Source: Amycolatopsis nigrescens CSC17Ta-90 (GTDB lineage: Bacteria; Actinomycetota; Actinomycetes; Mycobacteriales; Pseudonocardiaceae). Taken from it: a stretch of 64,000 nt of DNA. Where the stretch lies: assembly GCF_000384315.1 (NCBI RefSeq), contig NZ_ARVW01000001.1, forward strand, positions 8,601,001-8,665,000, read 5' to 3'. The notes beneath the pieces are model-generated. The model was not told where the DNA came from. It saw only the letters and a program-made list of their open reading frames with translations, and did not search any database. The position numbers and the translations under genes are program-made. Below, in pieces: positions 1 to 8,700 of this stretch (positions within the stretch are counted from its first letter, which is position 1; each line of letters opens with the position of its first letter).

Positions 1-108
1 CAGCCGCCCGACCTGCCGCGAGATGACCGCGCCCAACTCCCCCTCGGTGCCGGCCTCCGCCGCCAGCGCGGGAATGTTGCTGTGGATAGCGCCCGACGCC
101 CTGGTCAT
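1..108 (-). CDS. possible 5' end of a gene leaving the left edge
   Basis: Read on the minus strand from an ATG at 108, 36 open codons run off the window (start MTRASGAIHSN, with SRQVGR near the edge). No family is recognisable from so short a piece and no clear ribosome binding site precedes it. The same 19-nt stretch that encodes SRQVGR recurs at 25435-25453. The surroundings (decayed regulator, short open frames) make a gene remnant as likely as a live gene. Confidence 0.2.
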   Translation of the reverse strand, partial: MTRASGAIHSNIPALAAEAGTEGELGAVISRQVGRL

Positions 109-117
109 GCACCGAGT

Positions 118-297
118 ATGACCGATGACAACCTGCAGGAACTACCACTGATGTCCCTCGGCCGCTTCCTATTCACAGGCCGCCGTCAACCCCCGGTTCC
201 CTGGGGATGGGCACTGCCGGCGACGTTGCTGCTGGCAGCCGCCGCAGCCGGACCGGCGATCGCGTCCGCCCAGCGGTGGTGGGGAATTCATCGGTGA
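118..297 (+). CDS. short hypothetical membrane peptide, doubtful
   Basis: A 59-codon frame starting at ATG 118 contains one hydrophobic stretch rich in Ala and Leu (residues about 31-51) ending in ASAQRWWG. There is no convincing ribosome binding site, and it sits in a stretch that otherwise holds gene debris. It could be a fragment of a larger membrane protein or chance. Confidence 0.15.
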   Translation: MTDDNLQELPLMSLGRFLFTGRRQPPVPWGWALPATLLLAAAAAGPAIASAQRWWGIHR

Positions 298-324
298 CGC
301 ACACGTCTACACCGAAAGCGTCGC

Positions 325-471
325 GGTGGGTGCACACCGGATGGGGCTTGCGTCGCAGCCGAAGTGGGCCTCTACGACCAAAGCCAGCTCAACCGCTACT
401 TCCGCCGACTATGGGACACCAGCGCCGGCGCCTATGCCAAGTCGGCCGCTGAAGTCGCTCGTCGACCGTAG
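325..471 (+). pseudogene. 3' remnant of an AraC-family regulator
   Basis: In the frame ending with tandem TAG stops at 469-474 the translation reads EVGLYDQSQLNRYFRRLWDT then SAGAYA, which is the diagnostic second helix-turn-helix of AraC/XylS regulators (family pattern: VGF-DQSH-NR-F-R--G--PG-Y). Nothing upstream in this frame encodes the first HTH helix bundle or the N-terminal cupin domain, and there is no start codon. This is therefore the surviving tail of a decayed or deleted regulator gene. Confidence 0.6.
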
Positions 472-602
472 TAGGGTGCTGGCCATGGAGTGCTTCGCGG
501 CGACTCGGACTCGCGCCTGAGAGATGCCCCACGGGGCGTGATCGCCGTTGCCCGACACGGGCAACGGCGTCGGATTCACACTCTCTCAAGAAAGGCACCT
601 TC

Positions 603-1085
603 ATGGACATTCGTCCACTCAGTCCCGCGGATCTCCCCGCTCTTCTCGAGCTGACGCTCAGCGTCTTCGGGCCGTTCTACGAGGACTCCTTCCGGTCGGT
701 CGTCGGCGATACCGTTTTCCTCAATCGCCACGGCGACTGGAAGGAGGACTACCGACGTCACCTGGCCGGCATCCATGCCCCGGACAACGGCAAGTTCGCC
801 GCCGTCGCACGGATCGACGGACAGGTGGCCGGCTTTGTCGGCTGGATCATCGAGGAAACCGAGCGTCACGGCGAAATCGACATCCTGGCCGTCGCGGAGG
901 CGTCCAGAAGGCTCGGGACCGGCCGAGCGCTGGCAGCACATGCCTTGGCGCACCTGAAGACCGCCGGGGTGGAAGTCGTCTCCATCGGTACCGGTGGAGA
1001 CGACTTCCACGCACCCGCGCGGAGCCTGTACGACTCGCTCGGCTTCACGCCGTTTCCCAACATCAGCTACACGAAGGCAATCTGA
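603..1085 (+). CDS. GNAT family N-acetyltransferase
   Basis: The 160-residue protein has the GNAT fold signature: N-terminal MDIRPLSPADLPALLEL strand-helix, a central VAGFVGW strand, and the acetyl-CoA loop region ILAVAEASRRLGTGRALAAH (R-x-x-G-x-G/A, about residues 98-112). It would transfer an acetyl group from acetyl-CoA to an amine; the substrate cannot be deduced. The start is fixed by an AAGAAAGG ribosome binding site before ATG 603. It stands alone between regulator debris and a convergent lipase gene. The family is certain, the role unknown. Confidence 0.85.
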   Translation: MDIRPLSPADLPALLELTLSVFGPFYEDSFRSVVGDTVFLNRHGDWKEDYRRHLAGIHAPDNGKFAAVARIDGQVAGFVGWIIEETERHGEIDILAVAEASRRLGTGRALAAHALAHLKTAGVEVVSIGTGGDDFHAPARSLYDSLGFTPFPNISYTKAI

Positions 1086-1213
1086 GCAGGCGGGCCATAC
1101 CGGGTCGGTGTGGTCGAGGACCACGCCGACCCGGACAGCGCCGGATCGACGCCGTCCCCGACCGCTGTCACCACACCCGCAGCGCGGTCTCGTGGTAGCT
1201 GACACCGATCGCC

Positions 1214-2404
1214 TCAGTACGGACCAGCACCTGACCCCGGTCGCGCTGGCTGCGCGCATTCAGCAGCCCTGGGCAGCGGACGGCCCGCGAGCCGGTCGGT
1301 GAGGAAGTCCAGTGCCGGCCCGGCGAAGGACAGGTAGCCGGTGAGGTGCTCGCCGAACGGGATGTCCACGGCGTGCGCGTTCACCCCGAGCGCGCACCAC
1401 TGCCGGTACAGCTCCCGGCCCTGCTGGGCGGGGATGACCTCGTCCTGGCCGGCGTTGCCGAGCAGCACCGAGGTGGTGGGGGCGAGCGCGCCGAGGTTGT
1501 TCTCGGTGAGCCGGGCCTGCCAGTCGGGCCGGCGCAGCGGGTTGGTGGTGGTGATCTCGTCGATCCGGTGCGGCAGGATCGGCGAACGGAGGAAGGCGTC
1601 GACGATGCAGGTGTCGCGGAGGGTGGCGACCGTCCGCCTGCCGAGGTCGTTGAAGTACCGGTCAAGGTGGAGTTCCGGGTAGGCGGCGTCGAACCCGATG
1701 GCGGCGTAGGCCAGCAGGAACGCCAGCGGGCCGCCGTCGTGGGTGGCTGCCAGGCCCCGCAGGTCGGCCGGTGCGGCGCCGACGGTGACGCCGGCCAGCG
1801 GCAGGTCGGGGGCGTAGGACGGCTGAAGCTGGGCGGTCCAGCCGGCGGCGTTGCCGCCCTCGGAGTAGCCGTGCACCGCCAGCGGGCCGGCCGGATCGAG
1901 CCCGGCGGGCGGGAGCCGGCGGGCGGCGCGCATCGCGTCGAGCACGGCGGGGCCGAGCGCACGGCCGACGACGTACGGGTGCTCACCGGGGGTGCCGAGT
2001 CCGGGGTAGTCGGTGAGCGCAACCGCCCAGCCGCGGCGCAGCATCTCACCGAGCAATGGTGCCTCGTACTGCAGCCCGAGCGCGAGTCCCTGCGACGGTG
2101 CGCAGCGGTCGGCCAGGCCCTGCGTTCCGGCGGCGAACCCGACAAGCGGTCGCGGCCCCGGATGCGGCGCCTTCGGCACCAGCACCGTGCCGGTGACCGC
2201 GGTCGGCTCGCCGGTCGCCGTGGTGGAGCGGTAGCTGATCTTCCAGGCGCGGGCGTCCAGCGGGATGCCGAGGAGCAGGTGCGCGGGCGCCTCGGTCGCG
2301 GATACGACGTCACCAGGGCGGCCCGGCTCGACGGCGGGCGCGGGCTGGGTGGCGACGAAGGCAGTCAGTACCGCGACCAGCACGACGAACAGGGCTCGTT
2401 TCAT
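1214..2404 (-). CDS. secreted lipase/esterase (secretory lipase, LIP-type alpha/beta hydrolase)
   Basis: A 396-residue exported alpha/beta hydrolase. The N-terminus MKRALFVVLVAVLTAFVATQ is a Sec signal peptide with cleavage expected near APA-VEP. The oxyanion region VGFAAGTQG, the paired ALTDYPGLGTPGEHPY block and the nucleophile elbow GYSEGG (Ser about 181) match the secretory lipase family; the Asp in NAGQDEVIP and the His in FGEHLTGY would complete the triad. The start at 2404 rather than the upstream ATG at 2434 is chosen because GAGGAG lies just before it. A second family member lies at 60451-61605. Likely acts outside the cell on esters of fatty acids; the substrate is unknown. Confidence 0.88.
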   Translation of the reverse strand: MKRALFVVLVAVLTAFVATQPAPAVEPGRPGDVVSATEAPAHLLLGIPLDARAWKISYRSTTATGEPTAVTGTVLVPKAPHPGPRPLVGFAAGTQGLADRCAPSQGLALGLQYEAPLLGEMLRRGWAVALTDYPGLGTPGEHPYVVGRALGPAVLDAMRAARRLPPAGLDPAGPLAVHGYSEGGNAAGWTAQLQPSYAPDLPLAGVTVGAAPADLRGLAATHDGGPLAFLLAYAAIGFDAAYPELHLDRYFNDLGRRTVATLRDTCIVDAFLRSPILPHRIDEITTTNPLRRPDWQARLTENNLGALAPTTSVLLGNAGQDEVIPAQQGRELYRQWCALGVNAHAVDIPFGEHLTGYLSFAGPALDFLTDRLAGRPLPRAAECAQPARPGSGAGPY

Positions 2405-2540
2405 GATCGCTCCTCGGCGGGTGTTGCGGGTCATCGGCCGGGCTCGCCTCGTGCCGGCCTACCTGCGCAGGTCGGGATCGATTCCGGTCAGCGCGCGTAG
2501 ATCGTCGATCAGTCGCCGTCCGAGGTTTCCATCGCTGTCC

Positions 2541-4052
2541 TCACTGCTCGGCCGGGGCTGCCGCCGCGGCCTGATCCGATGTGGCGTCGCGGCGGGTCAC
2601 CCGGTAGTCGCGATCGTCGGGTTCGGTCAGCATCGCGGTCATCGTCTTGCGGTCGAACGGCCACAAATCAATGGTGTTGTTGTCGGTGAAGTACCAGGAA
2701 TTGCAGCCGGTGTTCCACACCGTCGGCCCCATCGCCTCGGCCACCTCGTCGTTGAATCGCGCGGTGGCTTCCTCGGTCACCTCGACGGTGTCGACGGACC
2801 CGTCGCGGAATCGTTCGAGCCAGCGAGTGAGGTAGCGGGCGGTCAATTCTGCGGAGTACTGCAACGAAATCGACCCGGTCGGCGAATTCGGACCGAGCAC
2901 GGTGAAAAGGTTGGGAAAACCAGGAATCGCGGTCATCCGGTAAGCCATCGGCCCCTTCTCCCAGGCTTCGTCGATGGTGATTCCGTCCCGGCCGCGTAGA
3001 TTCATCGGCCGCATGTAATTGTGCGGGTGGAAACCGGTGGCGAGAACGAGCACGTCGACAGGATGCTCGCGACCGTCCGCGGTGCGGATCCCGGACGACG
3101 TGATCTCGGCGATCCTCTCGGTCACCAGTTCCGCATTGTCCGCGCGAATGGCCCGATAGTAGGTGCCGGACAGCACCTGCCGCTTACACAGCGGCTCGTA
3201 GTCGGGAGTCAGCCGTTCCCGCAGCGCCTTGTCGCGCACCTGGGCGCGCAACGACCATCGGGCGAAACGCTGGACCAGACGCCGCCGCCAGCTCGGGCGC
3301 AGCACAATATCCGCCAGAATTCCGGACGCCCACAGCGAAACGTCGTAGAGCAGGTTGTGCAATGCCGGTGCGGCCGCCAGCGCCTTGCCGAACAGCCGAG
3401 GCTGGCGCACGCCCATCGGCGCCCACAGCACCCATTGCGGGGTGCGGGCGAACTGGGTCAGTTTGGCCGCCTCGGGCTGCAACGCGGAGACGATCTGTAC
3501 GCCGGTGGAGCCGCTGCCGATCACCGCGACCCGCTTTCCCCTGGTCTCGATGGCGTCGTCCCAGCGGGCGGTATGCACGACCTCGCCGCCGAAACCGTCC
3601 AGCCCGGGGATGTCGGGGATGAACGGATGGTGCAGCACCCCAGTCGCGGCGATGACGAAGTCGGCGGTTCGCGTGTGCCCGTCGGCGGTGCCCACCGTCC
3701 AGGCGCGGCCGTCGAACCGTGCGTCGGTCACCTCGCTGTCCAGACGCAGGTGCGGCGCGAGACCGAACTGCTCGACGACGTCGCGGTGGTACCGCTGGAT
3801 CTCGGGCCCGCTCGCCCAGATCCGCGACCAGTCCGCTTTCGGCGCGAACCCGAACTGGTAGAGCTGTGAGGGCACGTCGCAGGTCAGGCCGGGGTAGCGA
3901 TTCCAGAACCACACTCCGCCGACGTCGGCACCCTTCTCCAGAATGACGAAGTTCTCGAATCCGGCCCGCTTGAAGGTGACTGCGGTCGCGACCCCTGCCA
4001 CGCCGGCGCCGACGATGATGATCGAGGGGTCACGAGGCGACGTCGTTGCCAT
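2541..4052 (-). CDS. FAD-dependent Baeyer-Villiger-type monooxygenase
   Basis: The 503-residue flavoprotein has an N-terminal FAD Rossmann motif (VGAGVAG, residues 14-20), an NADPH motif (IGSGSTG, about 178-184) and the BVMO fingerprint F-x-G-x3-H-x3-W-D at residues 154-165 (FGGEVVHTARWD). Such enzymes insert oxygen next to ketones or hydroxylate using NADPH and O2. It is the last gene of a minus-strand operon; its start overlaps the end of the acyl-CoA synthetase gene by 23 nt, implying coupled translation. The partners (SDR, acyl-CoA synthetase) resemble the mycobacterial mymA (Rv3083) setting, suggesting a fatty-acyl or steroid substrate; that is inference. Confidence 0.88.
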   Translation of the reverse strand: MATTSPRDPSIIIVGAGVAGVATAVTFKRAGFENFVILEKGADVGGVWFWNRYPGLTCDVPSQLYQFGFAPKADWSRIWASGPEIQRYHRDVVEQFGLAPHLRLDSEVTDARFDGRAWTVGTADGHTRTADFVIAATGVLHHPFIPDIPGLDGFGGEVVHTARWDDAIETRGKRVAVIGSGSTGVQIVSALQPEAAKLTQFARTPQWVLWAPMGVRQPRLFGKALAAAPALHNLLYDVSLWASGILADIVLRPSWRRRLVQRFARWSLRAQVRDKALRERLTPDYEPLCKRQVLSGTYYRAIRADNAELVTERIAEITSSGIRTADGREHPVDVLVLATGFHPHNYMRPMNLRGRDGITIDEAWEKGPMAYRMTAIPGFPNLFTVLGPNSPTGSISLQYSAELTARYLTRWLERFRDGSVDTVEVTEEATARFNDEVAEAMGPTVWNTGCNSWYFTDNNTIDLWPFDRKTMTAMLTEPDDRDYRVTRRDATSDQAAAAAPAEQ

Positions 4053-5688
4053 GCGCAGTCCTCTCGTACAGCTTGGTCCGCAGGACCTTTCCGCTGGCGT
4101 TGCGGGGAATCTCGTCGAGCACGAGGAATCGCTTTGGCACCTTGTAGCGTTCGAGGCCGGCCCGGACGTGTTGTTTGAGTTCGTCGTCGGACAGGCCGGG
4201 CGCACCGGGACGGGTCACGACGAACGCGTGCAGCACCTGCCCGAACTCGTCGTCTGCGACCCCGACGACGACGGCGTCGGTGATGTCGGGATGCGCGGCG
4301 AGGCGGTCCTCGACCTCGCCGGGAAACACGTTCTCTCCGCCGGAGACGATCATGTCGTCGGATCGGCCGTCGATGAACAGTCTGCCGGTCGCGTCGAAGT
4401 GGCCCATGTCGCCGGTGTCGACGTGGCCGTCGACGATCTCCTTGGTCGACACCGCGGCCGACGGGTCGGGGGTGTAACCGGTGTACTCCAGGCCGGTGCG
4501 CACGAAGACCCGGCCCGTCTCGCCGGGCGCGGCCACCGAGTTGTCGGCACGCAGAATCCGCACCGACACACCGAGCGCGCGACGGCCGACGGTGTTCGGG
4601 GTGGCCGTCAGGTCGTCCGGGGTGGCGATGCTGACCAGGCCGACTTCGGTGGAACCGTAGCCGTTGGCCAGGATCGGGCCGAAGGTGTCGATCACGGCCG
4701 AGATCGTCGAAGCGGTGATCGGGGCAGCCCCGGTGAGAATGACCCGCAGCGACGAGCGCGGCCCCGCGCCGGGCGCGGCGAGCAGCCGCTGCAACATCAC
4801 CGGCACCGCCATCAGCACGGTCACCCGATACCGGTCAATGTCGGCCAGCGCTGCGGCAGCGTCGAAGCGGCGCCGGCAGATCGCGGTGGCGCCCAGCGCC
4901 AGCGGACCCAGCGCCCCCAGGAGGCCGAAGCCGTGGAAGAACGGCGGCGCGACCAGAACCCGGTCGCTCGGACGCAGCCTGACCGTGGCCATGGCGGTGA
5001 CCGTCAGCAGCATGATCGCCAGCGGATTGATCGCCCGCGGAACGCCCTTGGCCAGGCCGGTGGTGCCCGAGGTCAGCAGGGTCAGCTTGACCGCGCGCCG
5101 CACCGGCGGTGGTGCCGGATTGTGTTGGCGGGCAAGGTGTTCCATCGTCAGCGCCGTCGAAAGCGCCGCATCGGATTCCTGCCAGGCCAGCACCCGCAGG
5201 CCGCCGATCTCGGCGTCTTCGACCGTGGCTGCGTACTCGTCGTCGTAGATCAGGATGTCGGGGTTGTGGCGGCGCAGAATCGCCTGCAGCTGCTGCGGTG
5301 GCAGTTCGGTGTTGATGAATATCAACTCCGCGCCCAGCTGTGCGCCCGCGCCCACCGCCTCGAGGAAAGTCCGGTGGTTGCGGCACAAGATGCCCACCGA
5401 TCGCGGCGGGATCGGCGCGGCGGCGAACAGTCCGGCGGCGATCCGTTCGCAGCGCTGCTGCAATTCGCGGTAGGTCAGCTGCCCGGTCTCATCGATGACC
5501 GCCACCCGGTCGGGATAGCGGATCGCCGAGGCCGCCAACAACATCGCCGGGGTCGGGCCGAACTGGCGGAAACCGCGGATCATCGCGAGCGCGGCACGCG
5601 GTCCGACCGGAGCCAACACGCCCGAGCGGACGATCGCGGGCATCGCGGTGGCCCACTGCCGCATATCGTGCACATGTTCAGACAGCAC
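4030..5688 (-). CDS. AMP-binding acyl-CoA synthetase (FadD-like)
   Basis: The 552-residue protein has the adenylate-forming P-loop TLLTSGTTGLAKG, the ANGYGSTE adenine-binding motif, the YTGD-like stretch GHVDTGDMGHFD with FIDGRSDDMIVSGGENVFP, and the C-terminal lysine region PRNASGKVLR. It activates a carboxylic acid with ATP and loads it on CoA. The aligned hinge and catalytic Lys (SGK) are present, so it should be active. It overlaps the SDR gene start-to-end by 11 nt and the monooxygenase gene by 23 nt, so the three are one transcript. It resembles FadD12-type mycobacterial enzymes; exact chain length is unknown. Confidence 0.9.
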   Translation of the reverse strand: MLSEHVHDMRQWATAMPAIVRSGVLAPVGPRAALAMIRGFRQFGPTPAMLLAASAIRYPDRVAVIDETGQLTYRELQQRCERIAAGLFAAAPIPPRSVGILCRNHRTFLEAVGAGAQLGAELIFINTELPPQQLQAILRRHNPDILIYDDEYAATVEDAEIGGLRVLAWQESDAALSTALTMEHLARQHNPAPPPVRRAVKLTLLTSGTTGLAKGVPRAINPLAIMLLTVTAMATVRLRPSDRVLVAPPFFHGFGLLGALGPLALGATAICRRRFDAAAALADIDRYRVTVLMAVPVMLQRLLAAPGAGPRSSLRVILTGAAPITASTISAVIDTFGPILANGYGSTEVGLVSIATPDDLTATPNTVGRRALGVSVRILRADNSVAAPGETGRVFVRTGLEYTGYTPDPSAAVSTKEIVDGHVDTGDMGHFDATGRLFIDGRSDDMIVSGGENVFPGEVEDRLAAHPDITDAVVVGVADDEFGQVLHAFVVTRPGAPGLSDDELKQHVRAGLERYKVPKRFLVLDEIPRNASGKVLRTKLYERTAHGNDVAS

Positions 5689-6661
5689 GCGAAATCACCT
5701 CTCCCCCGGCCGGGCCGGCAGCGGGGTCTCCAACAGCACTGGTCGCCCGCGCGCGGGCCAGCGAGACCTCAGTGTCGCCGAGGCGCCGGTAGAGCCGGCC
5801 GATGAGGATTTCGTTCGGCACGCGCAGGATCGGTGCGGCGATCGCGCTCATGTGTCCGTAGATCGGTGTCATCGTGCGAGGTTTGCGCACGACCGCCTTC
5901 GCCAGGACCCTGGCGGCGTCCTCGGGTGTCTGGCCGGGGAGAACGCGCATCCACCGGCTCGGCGCGCTCATCCGGGTGTGCATCAGCCCGGCGTAGACGG
6001 TGGTCAGCGTGACCCCGTCGGGGCGCGCCTCCATGCCGACGGCGCGCATCCACCAATCGAATGCCGCCTTCGAGGACAGGTAGAAGCCCCATTTCGGCAC
6101 TACCGGGAACATGATGCCGACCGTCGAGACGTTCACGATGTGCCCGTGCCCCTGTGCCCGCATGGACGGCAGCAGCGCCAGAGTCAGCCGCATCGGCCCC
6201 AGATAGTTGGCACCCGACGTCGACGTGACGTCCTTGGGCCGGTCGTAGGACAAGTGGACGGAGCGACGCAACGATTTGCCCGCGTTGTGAATCAAGTAGT
6301 CAATGCCACCGAAATCGTGCAGAACCGCGGCCGCGAACTCACTGACCGACAGCTCGTCGGTCAGATCCAGCCGATACGGAAGGGCCTCCCCACCGGCCGC
6401 GCCGATCCGGTCGGCGACCACGCGAAGCTGATCCACCGACCGCGCCGCCAACACCACCCGCGCACCGGCCGCGGCGAACAACTCCGCGGTCGCCGCACCG
6501 ACACCGAACGAGGCACCGGTGATGACCACGACCTTTCCTCGCAGTTCCCGGCGCAGGCGGGCGGTGTCGCGCAGACCGCGCGGACCGACCAGCCACGACG
6601 CTGCCCGCGCGAACGGATGGTGCACGATCCGCGACGGGCCGGTGGGAAAAACGGATGACAT
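5678..6661 (-). CDS. short-chain dehydrogenase/reductase
   Basis: A 327-residue classical SDR with the cofactor motif TGASFGVG (T-G-x3-G-x-G), the NAG structural motif (HNAGKS), catalytic Ser in VNVSTVG and the YxxxK pair in FYLSSKAAF. It extends beyond the usual 250 residues with N- and C-terminal tails, as in mycobacterial SDRs that accompany FadD enzymes. It begins only 4 nt after the TetR gene and overlaps the next gene by 11 nt. It likely oxidises or reduces the alcohol/ketone intermediate handled by the operon's monooxygenase. Confidence 0.9.
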   Translation of the reverse strand: MSSVFPTGPSRIVHHPFARAASWLVGPRGLRDTARLRRELRGKVVVITGASFGVGAATAELFAAAGARVVLAARSVDQLRVVADRIGAAGGEALPYRLDLTDELSVSEFAAAVLHDFGGIDYLIHNAGKSLRRSVHLSYDRPKDVTSTSGANYLGPMRLTLALLPSMRAQGHGHIVNVSTVGIMFPVVPKWGFYLSSKAAFDWWMRAVGMEARPDGVTLTTVYAGLMHTRMSAPSRWMRVLPGQTPEDAARVLAKAVVRKPRTMTPIYGHMSAIAAPILRVPNEILIGRLYRRLGDTEVSLARARATSAVGDPAAGPAGGEVISRAV

Positions 6662-6665
6662 AGCC

Positions 6666-7349
6666 CTACTCCAGGTTCTCGGCGGGTTTCGGCGCTGCCG
6701 GCAGGCCGGGGAACAGCGACAGCAGCGGTGAATCGGAGGTCATCGCCTCAACCACCCGGCCGCTCAGTTCGATTTCGGGGTCGGCGCGCAACGCGCTCAG
6801 CACTGTGGCGAAGAAGTTGGCGATGATCAGCTCCTTGACTTTTTCACGCGAGATCTCCTTGGTGCGCAACCAATGCAGCACCAGTCCCTCCATGAACGAC
6901 ACCGATCCGCTGATCGCCGCTCGCAGGACCGGCGTCGAATCGGCTCCGGTGACCTCCACCGCCAGCGCGTCGGTGAGCCGGCTCCGGTGCAGCTCCCGGA
7001 TCCGGCGCACCTCCCCGTCTGCGACATCGGCGATCAACGCCTCGAACGCACGCGGCTGCCGGATGGCCCGGTCGAGGAACTTGTCCACACCACGGGTCAA
7101 CCGATCCAAGGCCGGACCGCGCATCGACACCAGATCACTCCAGAACTCATCAGCCGCCGCCTCGAGCACCGCCAGGTAGAAGCCCCGCTTGCCGCCGAAG
7201 TGGTAGCTGATCGACCCGGCCGCCACCCCGATCGACCGCGCCAGGTCCACGATCGAGACCTCCTCGTACCGCCGCTCGCTGAAGGCCGCCTTGCCCGCCT
7301 CGAGAAGACCCGACCTCGACGCCTCACCACGCCGGTTCCCGACCACCAC
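6666..7349 (-). CDS. TetR family repressor of the SDR/FadD/monooxygenase operon
   Basis: The 227-residue protein has a TetR HTH near its N-terminus (SIVDLARSIGVAAGSISYHF, residues about 32-51) and a TetR_C-like helical body. It is the first gene of the four-gene operon and lies just downstream of the palindrome at 7360-7376, so it probably represses its own operon and responds to an acyl-CoA or similar ligand. The start ATG 7349 is the first in frame and precedes the HTH by a normal distance. Confidence 0.88.
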   Translation of the reverse strand: MVVGNRRGEASRSGLLEAGKAAFSERRYEEVSIVDLARSIGVAAGSISYHFGGKRGFYLAVLEAAADEFWSDLVSMRGPALDRLTRGVDKFLDRAIRQPRAFEALIADVADGEVRRIRELHRSRLTDALAVEVTGADSTPVLRAAISGSVSFMEGLVLHWLRTKEISREKVKELIIANFFATVLSALRADPEIELSGRVVEAMTSDSPLLSLFPGLPAAPKPAENLE

Positions 7350-7359
7350 ACCTCCAGAG

Positions 7360-7376
7360 TTTGAACTCGATTCAAA
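7360..7376. promoter_or_regulatory. probable TetR operator 1
   Basis: TTTGAA-CTCGA-TTCAAA is an inverted repeat with perfect 6-bp arms, placed 11 nt upstream of the TetR start codon. A related site follows at 7419-7433, which supports a specific binding sequence of TTGAAT/ATTCAA type. Confidence 0.6.
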
Positions 7377-7418
7377 TTACGACGGTAAGATCTCCGCCTC
7401 GGCCCGTCAAGACCAAAA

Positions 7419-7433
7419 TTGAATCGGATTCAA
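7419..7433. promoter_or_regulatory. probable TetR operator 2
   Basis: TTGAAT-CGG-ATTCAA, perfect 6-bp arms around 3 nt, shares the TTGAA/TTCAA core with the site at 7360-7376. The pair is 59 bp apart centre to centre. The interval holds no clear sigma-70 boxes. Confidence 0.55.
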
Positions 7434-7475
7434 ACTCGACCTACGCCCCGACAGGTCGGCGGAGTCGAACCGCGG

Positions 7476-7562
7476 ACCGCCGCCTGGGTGATCGACGCTC
7501 TGTCCCTCTACGTCACCGCCTACGCCCTGGAACAGTCGCTGATCCAGCAGCGGCGCACCTGA
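7476..7562 (+). pseudogene. 3' remnant of a TetR regulator C-terminal domain
   Basis: A frame ending at TGA 7560-7562 reads WVIDALSLYVTAYALEQSL, which resembles the C-terminal helix of tetracycline-repressor-type TetR proteins (family pattern: LDALSLYVxGFALEE). No start codon or HTH region exists upstream; the sequence before it is occupied by the operators. It looks like the tail of a deleted regulator gene. Confidence 0.4.
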
Positions 7563-7652
7563 TCATGAACAACCTCACCCAGCCCCAGCCGATCAGAAAT
7601 CCTCCGCCACGTCGTCAGTTCTGGTAGCCCCCTCGCACCGGTGGAAGGATTG

Positions 7653-8666
7653 ATGACCATGACCGACGCTGAACCGCTGGGTGCCGACGAGGCCACGTTC
7701 ATCGCGGTGGCCCGCTCGGGCGATACGGCGCGGTTCGCGCTCATCACGGAACGCCACCGGCGTGAGCTGCAGGTGCACTGCTACCGGATGCTCGCGAATT
7801 ACGAGGACGCCCAGGACATGACGCAGGAGACGTTCCTGCGAGCGTGGAACAAACGAGAGTCGTTCAAGGGCCACGCTGCACTGCGGACCTGGCTGTACCG
7901 GATCGCGACGAACGTCTGCCTCGACTTCCTGGAGAAGCGCAATGACCGCACACCCGCACCGTCCGAGCTGCCGGACTCCGGCTCCGAGGTGCTGTACCTG
8001 CAGCCGTACCCCGACCGGATGCTCCCCGAGGACCCGCAGGAATCGGTGGTGGCGCGGGAGACGATCGAGCTGGCGTTCATCGTCGCCGTCCAGCACCTGC
8101 CGCCGCGGCAGCGGGCGGTGCTCATCCTGCGCGACGTCCTCGGCTGGCCGGCGTCGAAGGCCGCCGACGCCCTCGAGCTGACCGTCGCATCGGTGACCAG
8201 CGCACTGCAGCGGGCGCGCGTGACGATGCGCGAGCAGCTGCCCGACCGCCGCCTCGACTGGCGGAGCCCCGCCACCCACGAGCTGTCGAATGACGAGCGC
8301 GGCGTGGTGAAGTCGTACATCGACGCCCATGAGCGCAACGACCTCGACGGGCTGATGTCCCTGCTGCGCGACGACCTGCGCTTCGCGATGCTGCCCGAGC
8401 CGGGCACCGTGATCAGGACGGCCAAGGACGCGGTGGACGGCTGGGTCTCCGGCGGGCTCTTCCAGCGCGGCCACGACGACTGGCGCGGTATCACCACGAC
8501 GGTCAACCGCCTGCCTGCCGCCGTGCTGTACCTCCGCACCCCCGACGACCCGGAGTACCGGCTATTCGCCATCGCGGTGCTGCACATCGTCGACGGGAAG
8601 ATCGCCGAGCTCACCGGATTCGACGCCACCGACAAACCATGGCTGGACCTGCCCCCGACACGGTGA
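7653..8666 (+). CDS. ECF sigma factor with C-terminal SnoaL-like domain
   Basis: A 337-residue sigma-70 factor. Region 2 includes the stretch LANYEDAQDMTQETFLRAWN; region 4 is LPPRQRAVLILRDVLGWP followed by an HTH; residues from about 215 onward form a SnoaL/NTF2-like domain (AHERNDLDGLMSLLRDDLRF), the architecture of the SigG/SigJ type ECF groups in which this domain replaces a separate anti-sigma factor. The start is ATG 7653 or 7659, both after GGAAGG at 7643-7648. No anti-sigma gene is adjacent. The downstream RibD-like gene is convergent, so its target is not obvious from position. Confidence 0.9.
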   Translation: MTMTDAEPLGADEATFIAVARSGDTARFALITERHRRELQVHCYRMLANYEDAQDMTQETFLRAWNKRESFKGHAALRTWLYRIATNVCLDFLEKRNDRTPAPSELPDSGSEVLYLQPYPDRMLPEDPQESVVARETIELAFIVAVQHLPPRQRAVLILRDVLGWPASKAADALELTVASVTSALQRARVTMREQLPDRRLDWRSPATHELSNDERGVVKSYIDAHERNDLDGLMSLLRDDLRFAMLPEPGTVIRTAKDAVDGWVSGGLFQRGHDDWRGITTTVNRLPAAVLYLRTPDDPEYRLFAIAVLHIVDGKIAELTGFDATDKPWLDLPPTR

Positions 8667-8700
8667 TCACAGCCTCACGAGCCGAGCATTTGGCCCGTGC

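Noticed and set aside
1086..1213. Response-regulator-like start (RVGVVEDHADPD) after the first GNAT gene
   Set aside because: No start codon, stops after about 35 codons, and the similarity covers only about ten residues; could be chance.
1346..2500. 384-codon plus-strand frame over the secreted lipase
   Set aside because: Gly/Arg/Val-rich composition typical of shadow frames in GC-rich DNA; the minus-strand lipase has clear motifs and signal peptide.
3943..5805. 620-codon plus-strand frame over the acyl-CoA synthetase
   Set aside because: Arg/Gly/His-rich and without domains; the opposite strand encodes a complete adenylate-forming enzyme.
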